NCBI RefSeq assembly: GCF_002891295.1
Contig: NZ_LGUI01000003.1
Span: 744,001 to 808,000 of the forward strand
From: Streptomyces eurocidicus
GTDB lineage: Bacteria > Actinomycetota > Actinomycetes > Streptomycetales > Streptomycetaceae
Direction of reading: 5' to 3'
DNA: 64,000 bases
The notes under the pieces were generated by a model, which had not been told where the DNA came from, did not search any database, and worked only from the letters and a program-made list of their open reading frames with translations. Positions 15,187 to 22,850 of the stretch are shown in pieces; within the stretch, counting starts at the first letter, position 1, and each line of letters opens with the position of its first letter. Made by a program: the position numbers and the translations under genes.

Positions 15187-16206
15187 GTGAGTCGAACCAC
15201 GGGCGCCGCGGCAAGCGGTGCGGGTGCCAAGCGGCGCAGCCCCGCCGGCCCTGCGGCCGAGGATTCCGGCGCCCGTGGTTCAGGCGCTGACGGCGTCGAC
15301 TCCCAAGGGGGGACCGTGACGGATACCCGAGACCCGAAGCCCTACCACCCGCCGCAGGCGTACGCGCCGCCGGCGGAGCGTTCCGCTTCGGGTTCCGGTT
15401 CCACAGACTCCAAGGGCGCGAAGGCCGGCGAGCCGGCCGACGCCTCCGGAGCGAGGACGACGGAGAAGGCCGCCGGGAAGGGGTCGGACCAGGCCGTGGA
15501 CCAAGCCGCGGACAAGGCTGCGGAGAAGACTCCCGAGAAGGCCGGGAAGGCCGCCGGTAAGACGGCCGGGAAGGCCGCGGAGGACGAGCCCGCGCGGAAG
15601 CCGGCCGCCAAGGCCGACGCCGCCGCCAAGGCGGGCAAGGCCGGGAAGCCCGATCCGCGTCAGCCCGCCCCGGTGGCCCGGCCCGCGGGCAAGTCCGCGC
15701 CCGAGCTCACCAAGGCCGCCGCGCGCTCCGGGGCCGCCCAGAGCGCCCCGGAGGCCGCCCAGCGGGCCGTGGAGCAGCCCCGGGTCCCCGGGCCCCGCCC
15801 GGAGCCGCGTGCGGCCCAGGCGGCCGCGTCGGCCCCCCGTACGCGCAAGGCGCGGCTGCGGGTGGCCAAGGTCGACCCGTGGTCGGTGATGAAGGTCAGC
15901 TTCCTGCTGGCGATCGCCGTGGGCGTGTGCACGATCGTGGCCGCCGCGGTGCTGTGGACGGTCATGGACGCCATGGGCGTCTTCTCGGCCGTCGGCGGCA
16001 CGGTGAGCGACGCCGCGGGCAGCGAGGGCGGCGGCTTCGACCTGGAGTCCTTCCTGTCGCTGCCGAACGTCCTGCTCTTCACGTCGCTCATCGCGGTGAT
16101 CGACGTGGTGCTGGCGACGGCGCTGGCGACCCTGGGCGCCTTCGTCTACAACCTCTCCGCCGGCTTCGTGGGCGGCGTGGAGCTGACGCTCGCCGAGGAC
16201 GAATAG
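15187..16206 (+). CDS. DUF3566 membrane protein
   Basis: Membrane protein of unknown function found directly after gyrA in many actinobacteria. 339 residues: a long disordered N-terminal part (about 1-215), dominated by Lys/Ala/Pro/Gly and reminiscent of histone H1 tails, then the DUF3566 domain with two transmembrane segments (about 237-262 and 297-325). GAGGAG lies shortly before the GTG start, and the gene begins 3 bp after gyrA, so coupling is likely. The basic tail could bind DNA or acidic lipids; that is inference from composition only. Confidence 0.85.
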   Translation: MSRTTGAAASGAGAKRRSPAGPAAEDSGARGSGADGVDSQGGTVTDTRDPKPYHPPQAYAPPAERSASGSGSTDSKGAKAGEPADASGARTTEKAAGKGSDQAVDQAADKAAEKTPEKAGKAAGKTAGKAAEDEPARKPAAKADAAAKAGKAGKPDPRQPAPVARPAGKSAPELTKAAARSGAAQSAPEAAQRAVEQPRVPGPRPEPRAAQAAASAPRTRKARLRVAKVDPWSVMKVSFLLAIAVGVCTIVAAAVLWTVMDAMGVFSAVGGTVSDAAGSEGGGFDLESFLSLPNVLLFTSLIAVIDVVLATALATLGAFVYNLSAGFVGGVELTLAEDE

Positions 16207-16236
16207 CCGTCCTCGGCGGCCGGGGCCCGGACGATT

Positions 16237-16265
16237 TTGGGACTGGGCCCCAAGTGCGCTAATCT
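16237..16265 (+). promoter_or_regulatory. tRNA-Ile promoter
   Basis: TTGGGA (16237-16242), a 17-base spacer and TAATCT (16260-16265), ending 13 bases before the tRNA. This is a good match to a housekeeping promoter. Confidence 0.6.
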
Positions 16266-16278
16266 TTCGGTGCAGCGC

Positions 16279-16352
16279 GGGGCTATAGCTCAGACGGTTA
16301 GAGCGCTTCCCTGATAAGGAAGAGGCCACAGGTTCAAGTCCTGTTAGCCCCA
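16279..16352 (+). tRNA. tRNA-Ile (anticodon GAT)
   Basis: 74-base cloverleaf: acceptor stem GGGGCTA/TAGCCCC, D-arm AGCTCAGACGGTTAGAGC, anticodon GAT at 16313-16315, T-arm with GGTTCAAGTCC. The 3' CCA is not encoded. tRNA-Ile close to gyrA is usual in actinobacteria. Confidence 0.96.
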
Positions 16353-16358
16353 CCGGCC

Positions 16359-16403
16359 AGATCGGCCCGGACGGAGAATTCTCCGCCCGGGCCGATCTGT
16401 TTT
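16359..16403 (+). terminator. terminator after tRNA-Ile
   Basis: AGATCGGCCCGG (16359-16370) pairs with CCGGGCCGATCT (16387-16398); an inner CGGAGAATTCTCCG extends the hairpin. GTTTTG follows. A strong intrinsic terminator. Confidence 0.85.
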
Positions 16404-16545
16404 GCGTGGCGGGGAAGTTGGGGTCGTGTCCGGGGTGTGTCACGGTGCGGGAAGCGGAACCCGCCAGGTCACCGATCGGTATCGGCCGGTGTGTATCATC
16501 GGCCACCAGAGGTCCCCTTACGTCAAGGAAAGACGAGGTCGCGCG

Positions 16546-16680
16546 GTGAAGAAGCTCCTCCTGGTCGCACTGGCCGCCATCGGCGGGCTCCTCGTGTACC
16601 GCCAGATCCAGGCGGATCGCGCCGAGCAGGACCTGTGGACGGAGGCGACCGACTCCGTGCCCGCAGGTTCGGGTGTGTGA
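16546..16680 (+). CDS. DLW-39 family small membrane protein
   Basis: A 44-residue peptide with an N-terminal hydrophobic segment (KKLLLVALAAIGGLLVY) followed by a polar tail containing the family's Asp-Leu-Trp (QDLWTEATDSVP). GAGG lies 7 bases before the GTG start. Short conserved actinobacterial proteins of this kind regularly sit downstream of gyrA and tRNA-Ile. Function unknown; one membrane helix with a short cytoplasmic or surface tail is all that can be seen. Confidence 0.75.
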   Translation: MKKLLLVALAAIGGLLVYRQIQADRAEQDLWTEATDSVPAGSGV

Positions 16681-16698
16681 GACAACAAGTCCTGAAGC

Positions 16699-16730
16699 AG
16701 AGCCCCGGCCGCCGAAGCGGCCGGGGCTCT
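16699..16730. terminator. terminator between the DLW-39 gene and the kinase gene
   Basis: A perfect 14-bp stem (AGAGCCCCGGCCGC at 16699-16712 and its complement at 16717-16730) with a CGAA tetraloop, between convergent genes. It probably terminates both. Confidence 0.8.
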
Positions 16731-16826
16731 GTCGTTCCCGGCGGCCCTTCCGGGGCCCGCTCCGGGGCGGGCGTGCCCCGGACGGCCGGAATTCACTCTT
16801 GCAAATAAAATGATTGCGAAAGTGAA

Positions 16827-18020
16827 TCAGCTGACGGACAGCGCCCAGATGCCCACCGCCAGGAAGACGAGGGCCACCAGCAGCACCGGGACGGCCACCT
16901 TCGCGGGCGGTCCCTGGCGCTTCACCGGCGTGGGCGGGGCGGGACTTCCGGGCGGCCCGCCGAGCGGGCCGGGTGCCGTGTACGGGCGCGTGGGCGGGTA
17001 GGCGGGCGCGGGCGGCCGGGGTGGCGCCGCGGGCGTGGGAGGGGTGCCGCCCGGCGCGTACCCGGGCATGGGCGCCACCGGGTGGGCCGGCACCTCCGCG
17101 GCCGCTTCCGCCCGGGCTTCCGGTTGTGCCTCCGGCCCCGGCCGGGGCCCGTCGGGGCCGAACCCCGGAGGCAGCGGGCCCAGCTGGTCGAAGACCTCGA
17201 TCGGCTCCTCGTCCGTACCGGGGGTGTCCATCAGCTCGACGGCCGCCGCGAGCGCCTTGCGCGCCCCGGAGGCCGTACGGAAGCGCATGCAGGGATCCGG
17301 CTGGAGCAGGCCCGCGATCACCTGCCAGAGCGGCTCGGGAACCCCTTCGGGGGCGTTGGGGGTGCCGTTCTCCACGAACCGGCGCACCAGGGCCTCGGCA
17401 TCGGGCTTGGCGCCCGTGAGGAGGTACAGGGCCATCAGACCGACGGCGAAGAGATCCGCGGGGAAGTCCGGTTCGTCCCCCAGCATTTGCTCGGGCGCGA
17501 AATAACCGGGCGTACCCATCACATAGTTGGTGTCCGTCAACCGGGGCTCGCCCTTGCGCATGGCGATCCCGAAATCCGAGAGGCGGACGTGGGGGCGGCC
17601 CGTTCCGGTCGCCTCCAGCAGGACGTTGGCGGGCTTGATGTCCCGGTGCACCACGCCCTCCGCGTGTACCGCGGTGAGCCCGGCCAGCAGCTGTTCCAGC
17701 AGGACGCACACATAGTGCGGCGGCAAGGGCCCGTAGTCGCCGATGAGATGGGCCAGCGAGCCGCCGCGCACCACGTCCATGGTGAACAGCACCTTGTCGT
17801 CGTCGGCCGCCCAGCTCATCGGCGCCAGCACATGGGGGTGGTCGATGCGCAGCCCCTGTTCGCGGACGAACCTCAGCAGGGTGTGCGCGTCGCTCTGCTG
17901 GAGGACCTTCGCCGCCACATAGCGCTTCCGGCGCCGGTCCCACGCCCGCCAGACGGCTCCCACCCCGCCGCGCCCGATCGGGTCCACCAGCTCGTACCGC
18001 CCGGCGAAGACCTCTCCCAT
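16827..18020 (-). CDS. membrane-anchored serine/threonine protein kinase
   Basis: Hanks-type kinase of 397 residues. The N-terminal domain (about 5-270) has the glycine loop IGRGGVGAVW, catalytic-loop HRDIKPANV and DFG (SDFGIAM), followed by the activation segment GTPGYFAPEQ. A Pro/Gly/Ala-rich linker leads to one C-terminal membrane helix (VPVLLVALVFLAVGIWAL) and almost no external domain, so it has no visible ligand-binding part, unlike the PASTA kinase at 26164. The upstream XRE gene, in the same direction and 51 bp away, is probably cotranscribed. Substrates are unknown. Confidence 0.9.
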   Translation of the reverse strand: MGEVFAGRYELVDPIGRGGVGAVWRAWDRRRKRYVAAKVLQQSDAHTLLRFVREQGLRIDHPHVLAPMSWAADDDKVLFTMDVVRGGSLAHLIGDYGPLPPHYVCVLLEQLLAGLTAVHAEGVVHRDIKPANVLLEATGTGRPHVRLSDFGIAMRKGEPRLTDTNYVMGTPGYFAPEQMLGDEPDFPADLFAVGLMALYLLTGAKPDAEALVRRFVENGTPNAPEGVPEPLWQVIAGLLQPDPCMRFRTASGARKALAAAVELMDTPGTDEEPIEVFDQLGPLPPGFGPDGPRPGPEAQPEARAEAAAEVPAHPVAPMPGYAPGGTPPTPAAPPRPPAPAYPPTRPYTAPGPLGGPPGSPAPPTPVKRQGPPAKVAVPVLLVALVFLAVGIWALSVS

Positions 18021-18071
18021 GGCGCTCGTATCACCCCCGCGTCGGCCGTTCCCGGCCCCACCCCGGCACGG

Positions 18072-18617
18072 TCAGCTCTGGTGCGCCTCGTAGTGCGCGA
18101 CCGCCTCGGCGGTCCGCCCGGCGCCGTACACCCGCAGGAACTCGGCCAGTTCGGGGTGGGTCGGGGCGAGGGCGCGGGCCGCGTCGATGATGTCGCCGGC
18201 GCCCGCCACGGAGCGCAGCAGCGACTGGATCTCGCGGACCACCCGGCGTACGGTCGGCGCGCCGCTGCTGGCCGTCGTCTGGGTGGAGTTGAGGACCGAG
18301 CCGCCCGAGCTCTTCTTGACCTCCTCCATCCGGTCGGCGGCCTCCGCGGCGCTCACGCTGCCGTCCGCGACCTGGCTGGAGAGCTCCTGGAGGGCCTGCA
18401 CCCGCTGGACCACCGCGGGGTTGCCGATCTTGGCTCGCTGACCGCTCATCAGCTGGGAGAGCATGGGCGCGGACAGCCCCAGAACGGACGCGAGACGGGC
18501 CTGGTTGAGGCCGAGGTCGTCGATGAGACGGCGGAAGAGCGCGCCCAAGGGCTCCCCGTACCAGCTCCGCTGGAGCTCCCGTGCGCGGGCGGTGGCTTCC
18601 TGCTGTGCTGCGTCCAT
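18072..18617 (-). CDS. XRE-family DNA-binding protein
   Basis: A 181-residue protein with one helix-turn-helix near residues 36-58 (LNQARLASVLGLSAPMLSQLM), followed by a polar linker and a helical C-terminal region (SLLRSVAGAGDIIDAARALAPTHPELAEFLRVYG). GGGGAGAG lies just before the ATG. It precedes the kinase gene, so it may regulate it or be its phosphorylation target; both are inferences from position. No target site is evident. Confidence 0.8.
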   Translation of the reverse strand: MDAAQQEATARARELQRSWYGEPLGALFRRLIDDLGLNQARLASVLGLSAPMLSQLMSGQRAKIGNPAVVQRVQALQELSSQVADGSVSAAEAADRMEEVKKSSGGSVLNSTQTTASSGAPTVRRVVREIQSLLRSVAGAGDIIDAARALAPTHPELAEFLRVYGAGRTAEAVAHYEAHQS

Positions 18618-18735
18618 CTCGCTCTCCCCTTCGCTTCGCTGCCGCGAATCTTGCGGTGCATCCTACGGAGAGTGCTGTGCCCCGGCGATACCCGGTCGGG
18701 AAAGAGCGCCGCTACCGGGTATCCTGATCGGCGAA

Positions 18736-18808
18736 GGGGCCTTAGCTCAGTTGGTAGAGCGCCGTCTTTGCATGGCGGATGTCAGGAGTTCGACTCTCCT
18801 AGGCTCCA
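18736..18808 (+). tRNA. tRNA-Ala (anticodon TGC)
   Basis: 73-base cloverleaf: acceptor GGGGCCT/AGGCTCC, D-arm AGCTCAGTTGGTAGAGC, anticodon TGC at 18769-18771, T-arm GGAGTTCGACTCTCC. CCA is not encoded. Confidence 0.96.
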
Positions 18809-18818
18809 CAGCCCACAC

Positions 18819-18864
18819 GCCGCGAGGCGGGAGACCCTCAGGGTCTCCCGCCTCGCGGCTTTTT
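18819..18864. terminator. strong bidirectional terminator
   Basis: A perfect 19-bp stem (18819-18837 with 18841-18859) and a TCA loop, followed by TTTTT. It ends tRNA-Ala transcription from the left and lies just after the stop of the leftward DUF5324 gene, which it probably also terminates. Confidence 0.9.
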
Positions 18865-18889
18865 CCATGGATTATGGCGTCACCGCAGG

Positions 18890-19552
18890 TCAGCGCTGTT
18901 CGCCGCGCTCCTCGATCTCGTCCTCCACCCGGTCCTCGCGGTCCTGCTTGGCCTGCACCTCGGGGTCCAGCGAGGCTTCGGCGCTGCCGTCCACGGAGGT
19001 CAGCGGGGTGCGGTCGGCGACCTCGGTGGGGGCGGGCGGCTCGACGAGCCAGTCGGGGTTGGCCTGCTTGTCCCACCACTTCCAGGCGGCGTACGCCCCG
19101 CCGGCCAGCAGTCCGAGGAGGGCGAACCGCTTGGCGACCCGCCCGGAGCGGCAGCGGCGGTCGCGGCGCTTCACCAGCTTGTCGATCTCGTCGGCGGAGA
19201 CATGGCCGCGGAGCGCGGCGAGGGCGGCGGCGGACCGGGCGACGGCCTCGTCGCGCACCGGCTCGGCGACGGCGCGGGCCCGCGCGGCGGCCTGGTCGAC
19301 CTTCGGCGGGAGGGAGCCGCGGACGTGCTCCAGGTGGGGTGCCACCCGGGTGTGGTACTGCTCCCCGGCGGTGCTGCGGACCTGGCGCGCCGCCGTGGAC
19401 ACCTTGGGGGCGAGCTGGACGCGGGCTTCGTGCGCGTAGTGCACGGCGGCGTCCTTGGCCGTGCCGGCGTAGGGCGCCACCACTTCCGCGGCGTGCCGCA
19501 CGCTGTCCTTCGCCGTGCCGGCCGCGGCGCGCACGCTGTCTTTGCGGGTCAC
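18890..19552 (-). CDS. DUF5324 family membrane protein
   Basis: 220 residues of the Streptomyces DUF5324 family. The N-terminal half is helical and amphipathic with repeated AKDSV/AKDAA-type segments (DSVRAAAGTAKDSVRHAAEVVAPYAGTAKDA read as two similar halves), resembling apolipoprotein-like or LEA-type repeats. A single hydrophobic segment (FALLGLLAGGAYAAWKWW) follows near residue 145, then NPDWLVEPPAPTEV and an acidic tail. The GTG start has GGAGG upstream. Function unknown; a membrane-tethered helical rod on one face of the membrane is what the sequence suggests. Confidence 0.75.
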   Translation of the reverse strand: MTRKDSVRAAAGTAKDSVRHAAEVVAPYAGTAKDAAVHYAHEARVQLAPKVSTAARQVRSTAGEQYHTRVAPHLEHVRGSLPPKVDQAAARARAVAEPVRDEAVARSAAALAALRGHVSADEIDKLVKRRDRRCRSGRVAKRFALLGLLAGGAYAAWKWWDKQANPDWLVEPPAPTEVADRTPLTSVDGSAEASLDPEVQAKQDREDRVEDEIEERGEQR

Positions 19553-19798
19553 GAGAACCTCCTCCTCGGTGGCGTATGTTTTGTCGCCTTTCCACCCAGT
19601 GGAAAATCATGCCTGCCGTCGGGCGGTCCGGCACGTGCGAGCGGGCATCCGGGTCATCGGGAGAGCATCGGATTTCCGGGGAGCTTCGGTCGACAATGCC
19701 ACGATTCCGCGCCGCGCGCGGGCGTTTGCCCGCTACTCGACGCGAACCGGCACGTGCGAGGATCGTTAGCCGTCAGTGCAGACTATGGAAGGTAGATC

Positions 19799-20326
19799 GT
19801 GGCCGAGCAGCTCTACGCCACCCTGAAGACCAACCAGGGCGACATCGAGATCCGGCTTCTGCCGGACCACGCGCCCAAGACGGTCAAGAACTTCGTCGAG
19901 CTCGCTCAGGGCGAGCGGGAGTGGGTCAATCCCGAGACGGGGCAGAAGACCACGGACCGGCTCTACGACGGCACGGTCTTCCACCGCGTCATCGAGGGCT
20001 TCATGATCCAGGGCGGCGACCCCCTGGGGAACGGCACCGGTGGCCCGGGGTACAAGTTCAAGGACGAGTTCCACCCGGACCTGGCCTTCACCAAGTCCTA
20101 CCTGCTGGCCATGGCCAACGCGGGACCGGGCACCAACGGTTCGCAGTTCTTCATCACGGTCTCGCCGACCGCCTGGCTGACCGGCAAGCACACGATCTTC
20201 GGCGAGGTCGTGAGCGACGCGAGCAAGAAGGTCGTGGACGCCATCGCGACCACCGAGACCAACCCGCGCACCGACCGTCCGGTGAACGACGTCGTGATCG
20301 AGTCGGTCGTCGTCGAGACCCGCTGA
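19799..20326 (+). CDS. peptidyl-prolyl cis-trans isomerase (cyclophilin)
   Basis: Cyclophilin-type foldase, 175 residues, no signal peptide, so cytoplasmic. Catalytic and binding motifs are intact: FHRVIEGFMIQGGDP (active-site Arg and Gln), GPGTNGSQFFIT and the Trp-containing TAWLTGKHTIFGEV. The N-terminus AEQLYATLKTNQGDIEIRLLP is typical of actinobacterial PpiA. GGAAGG precedes the GTG start. It stands alone before the rhomboid gene, 97 bp away. Its clients are unknown. Confidence 0.94.
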   Translation: MAEQLYATLKTNQGDIEIRLLPDHAPKTVKNFVELAQGEREWVNPETGQKTTDRLYDGTVFHRVIEGFMIQGGDPLGNGTGGPGYKFKDEFHPDLAFTKSYLLAMANAGPGTNGSQFFITVSPTAWLTGKHTIFGEVVSDASKKVVDAIATTETNPRTDRPVNDVVIESVVVETR

Positions 20327-20423
20327 CCCGGCGTTCCGGGAACCCGGCGCCTCGCCCGTCCGTATGACGGGCGAGGCCGCGCGGCATGCACAGGCCCGCC
20401 CGCGACAGGCGCAAGGGGAACGC

Positions 20424-21293
20424 ATGAACGATCAGGCCGTCGGCTGCTACCGGCATCCGGACCGGGAGACGGGCATCCGCTGCACCCGCTGCGACCGCCC
20501 GATCTGTCCGGACTGCATGGTCAGCGCCTCCGTCGGATTCCAGTGCCCGGACTGCGCGAGCGGCCGTACGGACGCCGGCGGTGCCGGGACGCGGCGGGCC
20601 GCCCCCGCGCGGGACACCACGCCCCTCACGATCGCGGGCGCCACCGCCCGTACGGCCGATCCCCGGCTGGTGACCAAGGTCCTCCTGGGGCTGAACGTCG
20701 CCCTGTGGATCGCCGTGATGTCCGTGGGCGACGAGCTGGTCTTTGACCTCGACCTGTTCACCCGGCTCGGCCCTTACGGCGTGGCGGAAGGCGAGTGGTA
20801 CCGCCTGCTGACCTCGACGTTCCTGCACCAGGCGCCGATGCACCTGGCGTTCAACATGCTCTCGCTCTGGTGGCTCGGCCCGCCCCTGGAGGCGGCGCTC
20901 GGCCGGGTCCGCTTCCTGGCCCTGTATCTGCTGTCCGGCCTGGGCGGCAGCGCGCTGACCTATCTGGTCACCGGCCCCTACGAACCCTCGCTCGGCGCGT
21001 CCGGGGCGATCTTCGGTCTGCTGGGCGCGACGGCGGTGCTGATGCGGCGCCTCAACTACGACATGCGCCCCGTGATCGCGCTGCTCGTACTCAATCTGAT
21101 CTTCACCTTCACCTGGCACAACATCGCCTGGCAGGCGCACATCGGCGGACTGGTGCTGGGCACGGCGGTGGCGTACGGCCTGGTGCACGCCCCTCGGGAG
21201 AAGCGCGCGCTGGTGCAGCGGCTCACCTGCGGTGCGGCGCTCCTGGCGGTGGTCGTCGCGGTGGTCGCGCGGACGCTCCAGCTCGGGGTCTGA
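20424..21293 (+). CDS. rhomboid-family intramembrane serine protease with N-terminal zinc finger
   Basis: 289 residues. The N-terminus has a B-box-like zinc finger (CYRHPDRETGIRCTRC...CPDCMVSASVGFQCPDC, Cys/His ligands spaced in pairs). Six or seven membrane helices follow, with HQAPMHLAFNMLSLWWLG (the conserved HxxxN-type helix), the nucleophile motif GASGAIFG and the catalytic His in WQAHIGGLVLG. I start at the ATG at 20424, which has AAGGGG upstream, rather than the longer open frame from 20364. It would cleave membrane proteins within the bilayer; substrates are unknown. Confidence 0.92.
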   Translation: MNDQAVGCYRHPDRETGIRCTRCDRPICPDCMVSASVGFQCPDCASGRTDAGGAGTRRAAPARDTTPLTIAGATARTADPRLVTKVLLGLNVALWIAVMSVGDELVFDLDLFTRLGPYGVAEGEWYRLLTSTFLHQAPMHLAFNMLSLWWLGPPLEAALGRVRFLALYLLSGLGGSALTYLVTGPYEPSLGASGAIFGLLGATAVLMRRLNYDMRPVIALLVLNLIFTFTWHNIAWQAHIGGLVLGTAVAYGLVHAPREKRALVQRLTCGAALLAVVVAVVARTLQLGV

Positions 21294-21668
21294 GCCGGTC
21301 GGCCCAGGGGCCGGGCCGGGTTCCGGGCCCGGGCCGAGAGGGCCGGAGCCCTTGTGGCGCAAGCCCTCCGGGGAGCTTTTCGAGGAGTTATCCACACCCT
21401 CGTCCACAGTGGGGAAAAACTCAGAAGATCTGTGGATAACTTCCCCGGCGTTGACGCCGGTGTGACTGATCACAAGCGCTGCGTATCGACCACCGCAGCG
21501 CCGCACCCAGCGGAAACGTAGCTCTGTGCGAGGGCGGACAGCTGTTCCCCACGACATGCACAAGATTCTGTACGCGCTGTGGACAACCGGCGTGGACAAC
21601 CCGTGCGCACACCCCCCGGAGGCAGCCCGGGACAACCGCCCGGACGGCCCCGCCGACCTACGGAAGCG
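21294..21668. other. intergenic region between the rhomboid gene and crgA
   Basis: 375 bp with no credible gene. It begins with a GC-rich imperfect hairpin (about 21299-21337, TCGGCCC...GGGCCGA) that may terminate the rhomboid gene, and then contains the DnaA-box cluster described separately. Confidence 0.7.
21388..21599. promoter_or_regulatory. extra-origin cluster of DnaA boxes
   Basis: Five boxes in 212 bp: TTATCCACA at 21388-21396, TCGTCCACA at 21400-21408 (3 bases away, same direction), TTATCCACA minus at 21431-21439, perfect TTGTCCACA minus at 21578-21586 and TTGTCCACG minus at 21591-21599 (4 bases from the previous). No gene overlaps them. DnaA-box clusters flanking oriC (H69, H24, D78) have been described in S. 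coelicolor as sites that titrate DnaA; this may be the counterpart of one of them. Confidence 0.78.
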
Positions 21669-21923
21669 CTACTTCCACTGGGTGGAGACCACGAACCCCG
21701 CCGCGATGAAGCCGAAGCCGACCACGATGTTCCAGTTGTGCAGGGACTCCACGGGCATGTCGCCACTGGTCACATAGAAGATGACGATCCAGGCCAGCCC
21801 GATGAGGAACATCGCCAGCATCAGCGGCGCCACCCAGCGGCGCCCGCTGTTCAGCTTGATGCTCTGCTGCTTCGCCGGCGGCGGCGTGAAGTCGTCCTTC
21901 TTGCGGATCCGTGACTTCGGCAC
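21669..21923 (-). CDS. crgA: cell division protein CrgA
   Basis: Small membrane protein that coordinates growth and cell division in actinomycetes and delays FtsZ-ring assembly in Streptomyces aerial hyphae. 84 residues: a basic N-terminus ([15 protein letters not shown]) and two membrane helices ([22 protein letters not shown] and [14 protein letters not shown]) joined by the short extracytoplasmic loop [21 protein letters not shown] lies upstream of the GTG start. Length and layout match the family exactly. Confidence 0.96.
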   Translation of the reverse strand: MPKSRIRKKDDFTPPPAKQQSIKLNSGRRWVAPLMLAMFLIGLAWIVIFYVTSGDMPVESLHNWNIVVGFGFIAAGFVVSTQWK

Positions 21924-22067
21924 GAGGAACTCTCCTGTCGATGCGCTGCGTGACCGCGCTGGGGATACAAAGGGCTGTCCGCCGAGTCGGCGAGCGACGG
22001 GACGCCACCTTCCCTCGGGCGTCCGTTAGCGTAGTGCTTCCGCGGCGTCGGAGAGGATAAGGGTACG

Positions 22068-22832
22068 TTGAGCAATTCTGCGGACTCCACCAGCACGCCC
22101 TTCCGGCGATTCCGGCCGGTCCGGCTGCTGACCGGCGGGGTGTTCGCACTGGCCGGCCTCATCTTCTGGATGAGTTTCAACACCGCTCACGGCACCAACA
22201 TCCGCACCGACGACTCCATGCTCCGGCTCTCCGACCTCATCCAGGAGCGCAGCCGCAAGAACGCGGCCCTGGACGAGAGCGCCGGCACCGTCCGCTCCGA
22301 GGTCGACGCCCTCGCCCGGCGCGACAGCGGCAACACCGCAGCCCAGAACCGCAAGCTCGCCGAGCTGGAGGGCGGCGTGGGCACCCGGGAGCTCAAGGGC
22401 ACGGCCCTGACCGTCACCCTCACCGACGCCCCGCCCAACGCCACCCCCAGGATCCCCGGCATCCCCGACCCCCAGCCGAACGACCTGGTCATCCATCAGC
22501 AGGACCTCCAGGCCGTCGTGAACGCCCTGTGGCAGGGCGGCGCCAAGGGCATCCAGGTCATGGACCAGCGGCTGATCTCCACCAGCGCGGTCCGCTGCGT
22601 CGGCAACACCCTCCTTCTCCAGGGCCGCGTCTACTCCCCGCCGTACAAGGTGACCGCCGTCGGCGACCGCGGCGCCCTGCGCAAGGCCCTCGACACCTCC
22701 CCCGCGATCCAGAACTACCTCCAGTACGTCACCGCCTACGGCCTCGGCTGGAAAATCGACCAGCACGACGCGGTGACTCTGCCCGGCTACTCCGGCACAG
22801 TGGATCTCCACTACGCGAAGCCCACGGGGTAA
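22068..22832 (+). CDS. DUF881 family protein
   Basis: 254 residues with an N-terminal membrane anchor (LLTGGVFALAGLIFWMSF), a coiled-coil-like segment (about 45-100) and the DUF881 domain, which contains VIHQQDLQAVVNALWQGGAKGIQVMDQRLI and SPPYKVTAVGD. It appears to start at a TTG (22068) preceded by AAGGG, as no ATG or GTG fits. DUF881 proteins are widespread next to division and sortase genes in Gram-positive bacteria; their function is not established. The gene is divergent from crgA and lies 18 bp before the first sortase locus. Confidence 0.85.
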   Translation: MSNSADSTSTPFRRFRPVRLLTGGVFALAGLIFWMSFNTAHGTNIRTDDSMLRLSDLIQERSRKNAALDESAGTVRSEVDALARRDSGNTAAQNRKLAELEGGVGTRELKGTALTVTLTDAPPNATPRIPGIPDPQPNDLVIHQQDLQAVVNALWQGGAKGIQVMDQRLISTSAVRCVGNTLLLQGRVYSPPYKVTAVGDRGALRKALDTSPAIQNYLQYVTAYGLGWKIDQHDAVTLPGYSGTVDLHYAKPTG

Positions 22833-22850
22833 CCGAGGAGAGGAGCGCCG

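Noticed and set aside
15280..17943. Large minus-strand frame running across DUF3566, tRNA-Ile and the kinase.
   Set aside because: It crosses a tRNA and strong terminators and has non-protein-like composition; the real genes are in other frames.
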